Below, piece after piece: positions 12,191-23,972 of a stretch of 64,000 bases of DNA; positions within the stretch are counted from its first letter, which is position 1; each line of letters begins with the position of its first letter. The notes under the pieces are model-generated. The model was not told the DNA's origin. It saw only the letters and a list, made by a program, of their open reading frames with translations, and searched no databases. Source of the stretch: Oenanthe sinensis (taxonomy: Eukaryota > Streptophyta > Magnoliopsida > Apiales > Apiaceae); NCBI GenBank assembly GCA_028671895.1, contig CM053806.1, positions 26,113,001 to 26,177,000 on the forward strand. Reading direction: 5' to 3'. A program made the position numbers and the translations under genes.

Positions 12191-13686
12191 TTGTGAGATA
12201 CATCCTTTTCTATAGGTTTTGATTAATTTTGTCTTAACGCTAAGTGTAAATTAAATTAGAGTTAGGATGTTACTAATTAATATAGTAATCCTCCCTTAGG
12301 TTATTCGAAGTGACAGTCAACGAGTGGAAAGTCAAATTTGGTCAAACTATTTTATAAATGAAATAAAATGATTTTCTCCTGACATATAATTAGATAAGAT
12401 TTATCAAAATAATGATAAAATCAAATCTAGTTTAAATATGTCATAATTTCAGGCAAAGACTGAAGATGAACAAATACTGTATTTTTAACATTGCTTTTAC
12501 GAGATATAAAATGTATTATTAAATAAAAAGAGTGTCCGTTTTAAAGGTTTTCAAGAGAATATATTTTGAATATATTTTCTAAATATATTTGTTCAAATTA
12601 TCTTCACCAAAGTCCTGCCTAAAGGTAAAATGCATATTTTATCCCGAAAGTTCCTAACGGTCTTATTTATTCTGATAAAATGCATTTTAATTCAAGCATA
12701 AATATTCCTTGGACTTCATAGTCATTATTATTTTAGGAATATTATGTTTGAATATATTTTAAGTCAAAACTTTAGTCGAAAAGTTCCGACAAATGGCTAT
12801 TGAATATTGTTTCGGGCTGTAAGGATAACGAAACGATCCATTTCTCGAAATAATACCTACACATGTCCAATTGACTTGAAACTTGGGGAATGTCACTAGA
12901 ATATTGAAAAAGAATTTTAGGATTTTTTTTCATGATTTTTGGTTGACTTTTATTTTTGACCTGTATTCCCCAATACACATTTAATTATTCGGTCAATTAA
13001 AAGTCAATGAATGTCAACTCCAAATTGAGTAGGATTTTGACCATAACCTATTTGGAATATTTCCAGAGTTTCCCTAATTTTGAAAAACGTCATATTCGTC
13101 ATTGTATCGTTCAGTTTCACATTTATTAGCTTTATTAATTAACAAAATGATGTAAGCACGCTTTTCGAAGCACCTATGTGGCCTATTTTAGCTGATACAA
13201 CTTTAATTTGAATGTTATGGCTCTCCTTGCTCCATGTAATAGCCTTGTCAGCCCTTAACCCACCAAAAACCCTAATCTCTCTCTTTAAATACAACATCAC
13301 CTCCACACTTCTCTTCAAGCCATTTGAGCCAAGTTTATGCTGCAAATTTCCCTCCCAAGAAGTTCTACACAACTGATATATTTCATCTCTAAGAGTTCTT
13401 GAGTTTTAAGTTTAGTTCTTTCATAGATCTAACCCCTTTCAAGCTTATAAACACATTTACATGCTCAAATAACACACACAGCACACAAGTATCTTTTGGC
13501 TACCCACTTACCATATTTTAGCAGCCCCTAGACTTGTTTAGTTTCCCCCAAAGTTATAGCAAAAGTTGATATTCCGGCCATTTTCAGGCGACTTTTTCTA
13601 GCAACCCTTTTTGTGTGTTTTGACTTCAAAACTAGCTTTTTCTCTTGATTTCTTCTTAGATCTCAAGGGTTATAAGTTGGTTTTAC

Positions 13687-13689
<3 letters not shown>

Positions 13690-13768
<79 letters not shown>
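13690..13768. repeat. (TA)n microsatellite
   Basis: About 39 uninterrupted TA units inside the probable LTR of element 1. Such tracts are prone to assembly length error. Confidence 0.95.
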
Positions 13769-13770
<2 letters not shown>

Positions 13771-14189
13771 CAGTAGGTACATGTTTAGTAGTGTATACAC
13801 CTTGCTTTCTTGATTTTTAAGTGTATACACGAAATCTTATTCCCGATCCTAACTCGTATCCCTTGATTTCGCAAGAAGTATTGTTGTCTCTCACTATAGA
13901 GCACAAGGGTCATAAGTTAGTTCTTAATTGTCTATTTTTATATATATATTCGGCCAAACATATATATACACTAGCTTGCTTGTTTGACCTCTTGCAAGTA
14001 TATATATTGTTAGCCTTGTTCCTCTTAATTATATATACACGAGCTTTTATCTTAACTTCTTATTCTCATATATATAAAGAGTGAACTAAACCAAGAGAGT
14101 TATTAACTTATCTCTCTCCTTAGTTGGTTGTTAATATACTTGATTTATTTCTAGATTTTAGAAATAACAACTATTTATTTAAATTCCGA

Positions 14190-14690
14190 GTCAAGGCTAG
14201 ACTTGTATAAGTCGATATATACGAAAAAAACAAGAGGCTTCCTCCTTGAATTTTTGTATCTAAACCAAGCTTATATCAAGAGTGGAAACCGATTTGTATA
14301 AATCTCATTTAGAGATATAAACAAAAGGTTACTCTAATATTTGCAAGGTAACTCACTTTAATTCCAAGTTGAGTGTTGTGTATAAGTCGAGGTACGACAT
14401 AAACAAAAATACATCTTGTTGAGTTATAAAGTGAAAGAAACCAACACACATTCCAAGTGTTATTATTTCGTATAAATCTCATATATTATTTAGAGATATA
14501 AACGAAGTAAACTCGTTGAATATTTGTAGGTTTATTCTTTAACTTCGAACACCGAGTTAAGGGCTTTTCGTATAAGTCGAGGTACGATACAACCGAGCCT
14601 AACTTGTTGAGTTCTTGAAGTAGTCCACGTTAGACTCTGAGTTAGATCATATTTCATATAAGTCGAGGTACGACATAAACGAAACGTACT
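14190..14690 (+). repeat. Degenerate repeats of TATAAGTCGAGGTACGAC type
   Basis: The phrase TATAAGTCGAGGTACGA occurs near 14383, 14572 and 14659, with a weaker form near 14205. It alternates with TATAAATCTCAT...TTAGAGATATAAAC near 14297 and 14473. The copies are separated by roughly 90-190 bp and have drifted. They lie in the downstream half of the element 1 LTR and encode nothing visible. Confidence 0.6.
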
Positions 14691-15427
14691 CGTTCAATCT
14701 TAGTGGTTTATTTCGAGTTTGTTTTAAAGGCCATTTTTAATTGTTGTTTTAGGCCTTATAAACAACTTGATTTTGAAACGAGCTTGACATAAGTTAAGTC
14801 AATATATTCGGCCTTTAGTTTAGATCATATAACCTTGGCCTTATATATCGGACAAAAATTAGCAGAAAAGAAAAAGATTTATTTTAAGTAATTGCGTTGC
14901 ATCATACGCTTTACATATCACAATTTATTTTAGCATACGCATTTAATTTCGTGCATTCATACGCATTACTTTCCGCACCTTACTTTAGCATACGCACTTA
15001 ATTTATTGCATACACGTTAGCACACAACGTGTGGTTCGTCCTTTTGACTAAGTGACTTACCCTTTCAAGTGGTTCGTCCTTTCTCACTAAGTGACTTACC
15101 ATGACTCACATTTATATATATTGTTGCTTCGGCTATCTTATATATATTTGTTTGTCTCTCTAGTCTAGTACTGTAATATACTAGTCCACCACCTTTCTTT
15201 ATTAAACAGGGATATAAAGTCGTAGTACTTGTTGTCTACACTTTGTTGTGAGGTGAAAGTGAAGTGAGGTGATCCTTGTTCTAAGACCCAAGTCCTAGAC
15301 ACGCCGACGGGGAGTTGGGTGTCTTTGCACCGTGAAGAAAAGGAAAGACCCAAGACCTAAGACCCGGATCCAAGACTTATATTGTTGTAGAGGAACATAG
15401 TCTACGCAGGGATTTTTACGTATCTTT

Positions 15428-15706
15428 GAGGAGGTAAAGGGGACGTTACGCTCCAAGATAACATCGTAAGGGATACTACGTGACTGTGAAGAGGTAACGG
15501 GGAGTTACGCTCTAAGACCAGTTCGTAGGGGTACTACTTGCCTGTGAAGAGGTAACGGGGAGTTACGCTCTAAGACCAGCTCGTAGGGGTTCTACTTTGA
15601 TTGTGAGGAGGTAACGGGAAGTTACGCTCCAAGATAAATCAAGTAGGTTTTGTTTTGTATTTTGAGGGGTTAACGGGTAGTTAAGGTCCAAGATAAATAC
15701 TAAGTG
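15428..15706 (+). repeat. Five-copy 59-bp tandem repeat in the LTR of element 1
   Basis: Units begin at 15428, 15488, 15546, 15605 and 15664 (spacing 60, 58, 59, 59 bp). The core is GAGGAGGTAACGGGGAGTTA followed by CGCTCCAAGA. The middle two units are almost identical and the last is the most diverged. The array is GC-richer than its surroundings and has no reading frame kept across units. Confidence 0.85.
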
Positions 15707-16127
15707 TTGTAAAAGACTTCTCCGCCACTATAAGGAGTACATCTTTTTATAGTGCAAAATCTCGAGTTCAGGGAGGGACTCGGGGACTAGACTAGGGGTG
15801 AGCGGATTCGTTAGGGGATTGCGCCATCGCAAACCAGGATAAAAATTCCGTTGTGTACTCTATTTCTTTTCTCTGCTTTTATTTTCTGCACTTATATTAC
15901 TAGTTGACTGGTAATATTTTAAAAAGGGAAAAGAATATTTTAAAACGCTAAGTTCAATTTTTAAAACGGTATTAATCTATTCAACCCCCTTCCGGGCCTA
16001 ACAAACATTTTATAGAATCTTAACCGCAAAAATCTTAATATTTAAGATAATATTATATGAAATTAATAACTACAAATATAGTTGTAAACAACATTGTAGA
16101 AAAACTTTGAATATAATGTAAAATACT

Positions 16128-17090
16128 TAACTAAATCTTAATATATATTATAGCTATTTTATTATTTTAAATATATTAAAATTCTCTAGAGTGTTGTATT
16201 AAAATTTCATAAAATTTTACATCATTGTGCTATAATTCTTTAAATTAAATATTATAATAAGTACTGTATGTGTTCAAAACAATTCTACTTATTAATATTT
16301 TCTTATTAGTTATTGTCATTCTAAAGGTGGTTCATTAAGGGTCTAATAAGTATTTAAGATAAATATATTTAATTATTAAATTTCTGTTTTATCTTAATAA
16401 AGAACTTACTGAATATGTATTAGATATTTTTTATGTGTTCATAAATAATTTATTAAGAATTAAATTATTAAAATTGTTTTATATACTTATAAATAATTTT
16501 GAGACTCTAATTTTTTGTGTTCACTTAATTGTTGTAATGTAAAATTTGGATTTTCTTAAATTTTCTCATACTTATTAAGATTCTTTAGAGTGTTATGTAA
16601 TTATAATTTTGATATTAAAATAATATTGAATGTATTATTTTATACATATTAAAATTCTATAGAGTGTTTTATCAGAAAATTTTAAATTATTATGATGTAA
16701 TGCTTTAAATTAAATATTGATATTCTCTCACGTGTTCATTGTAATTACACATATCAAAAGTTTCTAACTAACTATTGAGATTGTAAGTGTGCATTAAAGC
16801 TCGAATTGGTATTTACGAAATAGAGTATTTAATTATTAATTTTTTTATATATTTATAAATAACTTATTAAATACATATTTGGGATTCTTTTATATGTTCA
16901 TAAATAATTTATTAAGAATTAAATTAGTAAGCTTTTTATATATATATATTCATAAAAGTTTTTGAGACTCTTCTTTTAGTTGTTCATTTAAGTGTTATAA
17001 TATAAAATTTGAATGCTCTTAAATATTTTGATATTGTATTAAGATTCACTTAAGTGTTAAAATGAATATTTTATTTAATAAATTTTATAT
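16128..17090. repeat. Imperfect ~460-bp tandem repeat
   Basis: The block around 16175-16210 (ATTAAAATTCTCTAGAGTGT) recurs near 16646 as ATTAAAATTCTATAGAGTGT. The block at 16440-16560 (ATAAATAATTTATTAAGAAT, then TTTTGAGACTCT) recurs at 16897-17040. Order and spacing (about 456-470 bp) agree, so two drifted units are present, with traces of a third from 17031. Confidence 0.65.
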
Positions 17091-19331
17091 TTAGGTGTAT
17101 CTATTTCTTACTAGATTTTGTAATAAAATACTTTTAAGTATTTTAATATACGATCAAATATGTTTAGTTGATTTTAAGACATCTGACTATATATTATACT
17201 TCTTAGTGTTCTGATGTTATTTTCTAGAATTCTATATATGTGTTCTGCTTAGTATTTTACCAAAACATAAATTAGTTTTGCATTGTATATATTTTACAAT
17301 AAAACTAAAATAGATAAATAGATAAGTATGTTGACTAACCAGGTCATCTAACACATTAATATGATAGAGAGAGACCCAAATTATTTATGGGTTGAACAGT
17401 AGATCACGGATATCCATATTTTGGCATAATTTTTGTCTTCGTGTCCCTCATTAAATTGTAAGAATGTTGGGGGTGGTAGAGAGTTAAATTGATCTTACCC
17501 TATTCTTTAAAATTCTCAAATGTTCATTCTTGAGTTCATTTAAAAATGATCATTAATTTTTTATAGTTAAAGTTCTGTTTGTATTTATTAGGATTCCTTA
17601 TAGTGTTTATGTGTATATACTATTATTTGTAGTGGTCAACGTTATGCTCCACCATAGTGTTCTGTATAGCTCTGCTAAATTGTTCCATTATATGGTTAGT
17701 GTTTAGCTAGCTTGATTATAGTAATTTGTTGTAGCATTTCTCCCCAGAGTTCTATTGTAGTGTTCCAAGATTTGTTTTAGTAACCTAAAATCACTCTGCA
17801 CGTTAACTTGGATCCTCATACCGTGTTATATGTATAACCCTAATATTGGTGTTTTCGATTTGTAATATTTTAATATTAATGTCCTAATAATTGTTCTTAA
17901 TTCTGGTACCTTTAGATATTGCAATTTTTTTTGTCGAAAATAGAAAAAAGTAATCAAAATCTTAATAAAATATGATATATATGATTTATATGTTGTTGTA
18001 ACACAATTCTTATTGTGCATATATTTAAAATAAATATTTAAAATATGTAAATGAGTTTCACCTTAATTTTGTTATAAAATTTATAAAACGATTGATTTGC
18101 TTATTATGTTTTATAAAAAGTTCTCCTCCAACATATTTTATGCATCAAATTATATAAGAAAATATATTTAAGAAAATTGTATAATAGAGCTTAATTAACA
18201 ATTAGTAAAGATTTATAATTGAAAAATAAATCATATGTATGTTATAATTCAATAACGTTATTTGATATGCTTTTAAGATGAAAGATATAATTAATGACGA
18301 GATTATTATGATTTGATTTATTACTAAAATTCAATAGATAAGTTTACTTTACCATGAATGCCATAGTGAACCATAAATGAGTTATGTATTTTCTATTCCT
18401 ATACTATACTTTTAGTTTTAATATGGAGTAAAATAAATTAGTTTGATCATAATCTCTACCGCTAGATTAAATTGACATCAATGGCTATAAAGTTGGTTCT
18501 CTGGTTCTCTCATTTAATGGTTCTCTCTCGATTACTGGCCTATATATATATTTATTTATTTATTTTTTGAGTGTGTGTTTATATATTAGTAAGATGAAAT
18601 TATTTTTTATTATTAAATATTTTATATATGCTAAAACTATATAATATTTTTAATATTAATAGAATTTTATATAAATATTTAATAAAACTTAATATAGATA
18701 AATGAATAACAATATCATAATATTTTTAAATTTAAATTTTAAATGAATTAAAGAATTTAAGTGTTTCCAAAATTGTGAAGTGTTAATATTTTGTATTAAA
18801 TACAACTATGTTATATAAATATTATATTGTAATAGATTTCTTAGAATACAAAATTTAGGCTATAATTTAGATATAATATACTTTTAATAAAATAATTAGT
18901 TAAGATAAAATATAAAATATTTTTTAGTATTAGATCTAATGATTCTTATCTATGTACTTTATATCTAACCATTATTATTTTTATGTTAAAAAGTTTAACC
19001 AAACCGATTACAAAAGACTATAAAAGATCTCTAGTTGCGTTAAAATAATATAATATAAAAACATATATAACACGTATATAGTTGATATGGGCTAACTTAG
19101 AAATATATTTATATTGTATTAATTAAACCTAGTTTAATCCAAAGGGATGACCAATTAATGAGGCATCAAACCTTACTTATTAATTAATTTCGTAATTAAT
19201 TAATAAACACTCAATAAAAGCCTAAAGAGTCCCATGAGGGCCCTCATTCCTGAAGGTTCTAGAAACTTAATCGAGGTATCACCTGAAAGAGTCCAACGAG
19301 CACTCTCATTCCAGTCCAGCAACATTATCAC

Positions 19332-19358
19332 TAGGAGACTTGGCCACCAAGTCTCCTA
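19332..19358. other. Perfect 12-bp hairpin
   Basis: TAGGAGACTTGG at 19332-19343 and its exact reverse complement CCAAGTCTCCTA at 19347-19358, separated by 3 bases. Eleven bases further on is CTAA followed by T, the layout of a Helitron 3' terminus. No matching 5' terminus was found. Confidence 0.55.
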
Positions 19359-20690
19359 AGTACCATAATCTAATTCATAGGCACTCGTGCGCCTGTATGA
19401 ATGGTCTAACTCTTCAACATTAGAATTATATTTTTTGGCTTGATTGTCAACACCCTTGAGATATGTAGGCAATTTACGAGGACCTGAGTTACTCACGAAA
19501 TGTAAGTATAACCATTAAATCTCGAAAATCCCCCAAACCCTAATATCAATTGCGTATTAAAAGCAATATAGTTTTTAATCTCTAACAATAGTACAATAAT
19601 AATTTTGAATTAATACTGACAAAATAATATTACTATTTTAATATTCATAAAATTTATTTAATAAATTATAGTTTAAATAAATTAAAGCGTTTGAGTTAGG
19701 ATGAAATTGAAAATGTTAGTAGATTGTAAGTATTATTGTATATTCTAATTTAAAAAGGGTGTTATATTCTAATTAAAAGAGGGTGTTTGGAGTTGAATAA
19801 AACACAAACCTGACTATAGGGACGATCGACCAAACATTTGGTTGCTCTTTAATAATGTAATATAGATGTGACGACCACAATTATTAGTCCGACCATAACA
19901 ACTCCTTTTAGCTAATTATATATAGATGTAATAGAATATAATATTATGTATAAATATTAGGTTTTAATATGTTGTTACTTAAATTTTAACATCAAATTTT
20001 TATATATCTTATTAAAGTTATAAATATTAAAATTTAAATATGTTATTAATAGACATCGAACTCTTGACCGTTCTTGAATGACATCACTGTTACTCTTATT
20101 ATATATATTAGATTTCAACCCGTGCAATGTAAGGATATTTTGTTTTATTAATTAAACTATTTATTTTAAAATTATTAATATTTTTATAATTTTAAAAAGT
20201 CTTAATATATTATAATTATTTCAGTTTTTAACTTATTTAAATTATATATTTTTACATCACCATAATTAAATATAAAAAAGAAAATTATAAAATATTAAAA
20301 ATAAATATACACATCGCACAAAATAAAAATTTATATTATTAATATATAAATATGTAAAATTTTGAGTTTCGAAATATTATGAACATGATTTTTCAATATA
20401 TCAAACATATTTTTTATATATTTAATTTATACATATTAGATTTAAATATATTTGTGATAAGATGTTTATTATGTTATTTTATATAAAATAATAATAGATA
20501 TTATGGAATATGAGAAATAATATAGTATCTGTTAATATGATAAAATAATTATTCATTTGAATAAGGTTTTTTATGTTATTAGATTTTCAAAGTATAGTTT
20601 TAATTGTTATTTATATATAATTATATAATATATATAATTTAATCATTGCATAAATAAATAATAGATGTTACTATATTGCTAATGAGATTT

Positions 20691-20946
20691 TGTTAGGTCC
20701 CGAATAATAGGCGGTATTAGTTAGAAGGGGGTTAAATAATTTAATACCCTTTTTAAAATTTAGAGTTTAGTGTTTTATAATTTTCTTATCTATTTTAAAA
20801 TTGTTACTAGTCAACTAGTAAATTAAGTGCGGAAAGTAAAAAGAGAGAAAATAAATAGAGTACAAACATAATTTTTATCCTAGTTTGCGATGACGCAATC
20901 ACCTAACGGATCCACCCACCCCTAGTTTAGTCCCTGAGTCCCTCCT
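20691..20946 (-). repeat. Inverted LTR 3'-end fragment, same family as element 1
   Basis: Read on the minus strand this matches the last ~255 bp of the element 1 LTR, including GTTTGCGATGACGCAATC (plus strand here) against GATTGCGCCATCGCAAAC in element 1, and ends in CCTAACA at 20691. It is cut at 20946 by the 5' LTR of element 2, so the rest should lie beyond the far end of element 2. Confidence 0.85.
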
Positions 20947-22136
20947 TGTTGGACCAATTCAAGCCTACTATATTATGTTTACTTGTCCTTTTTTGTAACA
21001 CATTTAGAACTTCTTGTATAAGGTGGTGACTTAGTTCTGTATTTGTAGTCCGAAGCATGTTTCTATTGTAACTCTAAATGTAAATGAGTGATATCAAGAA
21101 TAATTGTGCTGGTAGAAGATTCAAGATGAATCATACATCAGGAGAATAAAGACCTCATCAAATAAGGAGTTTAGAAAAGGAATTTCAGTGGCTCAGTATT
21201 CGATCGAGAAATCTATCTGATCGAGAAGTCAAAGCATTGGAGTCATTCGAGAAGTTCAGCAAAACAAATTAAAAAATTAGCTAAGCAACCGAGAAGTCTA
21301 AGGAAAGAGGCCAATCGATAAGTCTATGGTAGTAGACCATTCGAGAAGTCTAGCCTAATCGAGAAGTCATCAAAACTATACTCAATCGAGAAATGTAGAA
21401 ATTCAAGGAGTAACAAGTCAAAAGGCTGATCGAGAAGTCTCAGAAGTAGTTGATCGAGAAGTCTCAGAAGTAGTTGATCGAGAAGTCTGTGTCATGACTT
21501 CTCAAGGCAAGAACAGGTGAGTGATCGTATGTTTCAAGGAGCTATTTTCTAGGAGATTTGTAGAAGAATACGACAAGTAATTTGAAGCTTTGTCATGATC
21601 AGGATTAGTCAAACCTGTGAGATAGAGAAAAGTCTACAATGAAGCTTGAAAGAAGAACAAGACGAAGATAGAAGAGAAAATGTAGAAGTGATAGACTGTC
21701 AAGTAAAAGACTTAGCTAGAAATGGAATTTTGTACAATGTAAAGATTCATTTGTCTATTTCTAGTTTTAACAAACTAACATGTGAAAGCATGTGCTAATG
21801 AGACATGTTATCTATATAGAAAAATGTACACTTCATAGGTTAACAAGTTGAATATTTATGTTATATTCCCTCATTGTATCTTTCAAGAACAAGAAGCGTA
21901 TATTCAAACCAAGAATATCATATTGTAGCAAACTCATTCTAATACATATTAGATTGAAAGTTAAACTTGTGTGTTCAATTCATTTTCGTAATTCTTGATA
22001 AACACTACAATGTTAACTTGAGCTAAATAGATCAACATTCATAGCCTGTTCATCTCATCAAAGTAAAAAGATTTAAAAGATCAACATATATATTCACCCC
22101 TCCCTCTGTATAAGTTTCTATTACTCATTTCTAACA
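20947..22136 (+). repeat. 5' LTR of element 2
   Basis: Starts TGTTGGACCA and ends TTTCTAACA at 22136, immediately before a primer-binding site. Length 1190 bp. A TATA box, TCTATATAGA, is at 21811-21820, downstream of a dense motif array (21200-21500). The partner LTR is outside the window, so the start rests on the TG and on the abrupt end of the older LTR fragment at 20946. Confidence 0.8.
21200..21505 (+). promoter_or_regulatory. U3 motif array, TCGAGAAGTC, element 2
   Basis: About eleven copies of (A/T)TCGAGAAGTC(T) occur in 300 bp, some with one change, plus one reverse copy (GACTTCTC) near 21497. The last three sit in exact 24-bp tandem units. The array lies 300-600 bp upstream of the TATA box, where LTR enhancers are expected. 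An enhancer or factor-binding role is inferred. Confidence 0.7.
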
Positions 22137-22138
22137 GG

Positions 22139-22150
22139 TGGTATCTGAGC
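22139..22150 (+). promoter_or_regulatory. Primer-binding site, element 2
   Basis: TGGTATCTGAGC, one mismatch from the plant initiator-Met tRNA complement TGGTATCAGAGC, 2 bp after the LTR end. Confidence 0.85.
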
Positions 22151-22186
22151 ACAGACTGTTGACATCCAAATAGTACAAAGATCAAA

Positions 22187-23876
22187 ATGAGTTCACAGAA
22201 ACTGAACAGCATCAAGATTCCTCTATTTGACATATAACACTACATACTATGGAAAAATAAAATGTTGACATTCATCAAGACTGTAAATTACATGTATCCT
22301 AAGATCTTGAAGAATGGTCCTTTCATGCCTGTGACACTAGTTCCTGAATCAATTAGTGGCTCAGAGGTAATACCGGCTACATGGGTGCCAAAGATCCATC
22401 CCAGTACAATGACAGAGAAAGAGTGAAAATTACTTTTGACAACAGTCTAATGCTCATACTGACTGACTCCTTAGATATGGTCATGTATGACAATATTGTC
22501 AATTGCACCACTTCCAAGCATATTTGGGAAACCATGGCGTTACTGTGTGAAGGCACAGTAGAAGTGAGAGAAAATCAAAGACAATTATTGGTCTCACAAT
22601 ATGAAGCTTTTATTTCAAAACCAAATGAAGGCATAATTGAGGTCTTTGAAAGATTTAATAAACTGATCAATGAACTACAACTACATGGAAAGGCCTATGA
22701 GATAAAAGAAAGGAACATGAAGTTTTTGATGAATTTTCATGAGCACTTGGAGCACAAAATTATTGCTATTAGAGAAGGAAGGGATCTAACAAAACTTCCA
22801 TTGAAAAGTGGAAACTTTGTATGAAATATTAAAGACCTGTGAATTAGAATTCTTTTAGAAAAAATATATTCAAGCAAATAGAGGTAAAATAGAAAATGTC
22901 TCTAGTGCCTTGATTATCAAAGAAAATGGGAAGATGGAAAAGGTTTGTACAAACCAAAGAATGAAGATTGAAGAGATTGTTGAAAAAGGCAATGAGGATA
23001 AGGAATTTGTCAAAAGTGAATCCGATGAAGATGAGTTCTACACCATTGAGGAGCTTGAAAGCATGGATAACAAATCTATGGTGTTTATGGCTAAAAAGTT
23101 TGGAAATTTGAGATTCAAGAAAAACAAAATCTTAAAGCCAAAACCAAATCTCCTCAAGCAAAAGCAAAACTCCTAGAAGCAGTTTCAAAGGTGGTTATAA
23201 GATCGGGTCTGTTGGGATGACACTGATGAGGATTAAGAAGAAGAGTATGCAAACTAAGCACTCATGGCCAAATCAAATGATGGAGCATTATCCTCAACAA
23301 GTCACGTACCAAACTTAACCTCTATTGATATGTCAAACTCTCAATATAAGAAAACTGTTGAAGAACTATGTATTGAGATGTTTAACGTACACTCCAGTAT
23401 GACTGCTACTTATGAAGAGATAAATAGATCATTGAAAGCTAATAATTAATTATATGTTGAGAATGAACACATATAATTCTCCTTGGTTAACATGGAGTCA
23501 ATAAAACATGAAAATGAGCATTTAAAAAGTAAGATCACATGCTTAGAATAAATTGAAAATTTTCTAAGGGACCAAATTTTTGAAAATGAATTGAAAATTA
23601 TATCTTATCAAAACACATCAGTACTAGTTCGAGAGTTCCATGAGAGGCATCAGGAAAATTCTATTGTTGGAGTTGGGTTTGACTATGACACTCTTAAAAA
23701 GAAGAAGTTTATGTCAACAAAAGGCAAGAAAACTTAATTCCTTGGAAATCCTCACATTTTAAAAAATGTTAAAGCTCCAATTTTTAAGAAATCAACTATT
23801 GAGCTTGATGAAGTGAGTTTGGTTATCAAAAAACAGTTGAATTATGAGGATGCACAAGAGGTCAAGAACACTGTGC
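22187..23876 (+). pseudogene. gag: gag, element 2, truncated by element 3
   Basis: ATG at 22187 opens MSSQKLNSIKIPLF, a usual GAG start. An in-frame TAA follows at once, and a frameshift near 22385 moves to the frame open to 22824. That part carries the UBN2-type signature (TTSKHIWETMALLCEG, VFERFNKLINELQLHG). Further pieces lie at 22910-23176 and 23264-23449, the latter with SMTATYEEINRSLKANN, a coiled-coil start. No intact zinc knuckle is seen. Coding sense fades after about 23760, and the element 3 LTR begins at 23877. GAG would form the cytoplasmic particle; with these lesions it cannot. Assignment is firm for family, approximate for exact frames. Confidence 0.8.
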
Positions 23877-23972
23877 TGTTAGAAAAATAAACACTAATGT
23901 TGTCAGAGAATATCATAACAGAGTTTATGTTGCTGACGTCATCAGAGAATAAGAAGATGTCGGTTAGAGTTA
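23877..23972 (+). repeat. 5' LTR of element 3, left piece
   Basis: Starts TGTTAGAAAAATAAAC and is cut by element 4 after 96 bp; AGTTA at 23968-23972 is the left copy of that target duplication. It already contains the U3 motif family (TCAGAGAAT, ACAGAGTTT). Confidence 0.8.

Larger units (their letters stand above)
1..16003 (+). mobile_element. Element 1: Sirevirus-like Ty1/copia retrotransposon, 5' end outside the window
   Basis: A Ty1/copia-type order is visible on the plus strand: GAG with a zinc knuckle (to about 750), coiled-coil linker with a second zinc knuckle (754-2516), protease, integrase, RT and RNase H (2553-5610), a third env-like ORF (9416-10450), repeated polypurine tracts (11464-12190) and a probable 3' LTR ending in CCTAACA at 16003. 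The third ORF and the many polypurine tracts are recognised traits of the Sirevirus genus. The 5' LTR, primer-binding site and start of gag lie before base 1. Pol has several stops and frameshifts, so this copy is dead as an autonomous element. Joining the pol part and the env/LTR part into one element is inference from order and orientation; no target duplication can be tested. Confidence 0.75.
12192..16003 (+). repeat. Probable 3' LTR of element 1 (about 3.8 kb)
   Basis: Starts TGTGAGATAC right after a polypurine tract and ends CCTTCCGGGCCTAACA at 16003. The end is well supported: an inverted copy of the last ~255 bp lies at 20691-20946 and stops at the same base. The pyrimidine-rich TTCAACCCCCTTCC just before the end resembles the 3' ends of the LTRs of elements 3, 5 and 7. 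The start is less sure because the 5' LTR is outside the window; 3.8 kb is long for an LTR, and an internal insertion cannot be excluded. A TATA-like TTTAAATAC lies near 13284-13295. The LTR holds a TA microsatellite and two arrays of short repeats, listed separately. Confidence 0.55.
16004..20690. other. AT-rich gene-less DNA between two LTR ends
   Basis: About 4.7 kb with no ORF above noise. It lies between the 3' end of the element 1 LTR and the inverted LTR fragment at 20691. Neither LTR end is followed here by a primer-binding site, so the stretch is flanking DNA rather than the inside of an element. It holds a ~460-bp degenerate tandem repeat (16128-17090) and a less AT-rich patch at about 19140-19540. 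Otherwise I see only long A/T runs. Confidence 0.7.
20947..23876 (+). mobile_element. Element 2: Sirevirus-like retrotransposon, 5' part only
   Basis: A 5' LTR (20947-22136), a primer-binding site (22139-22150) and a decayed gag lie in order on the plus strand. The sequence is cut at 23876 by the 5' LTR of element 3, so pol and the 3' LTR must lie beyond the window if they survive. Gag ends in the acidic, Tyr-containing region typical of Sirevirus GAG (followed by ALMAKSNDGA and a coiled coil). It was inserted into an older LTR fragment of the element 1 family. Confidence 0.85.

Noticed and set aside
18490..18545. Repeated GGTTCTCT near a change in composition
   Set aside because: Looked like a transposon end, but no matching terminus or duplication was found.
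20110..20130. AACCCGTGCAATG sequence, often seen at ends of plant repeats
   Set aside because: Single short motif without a partner end; not enough to call an element.
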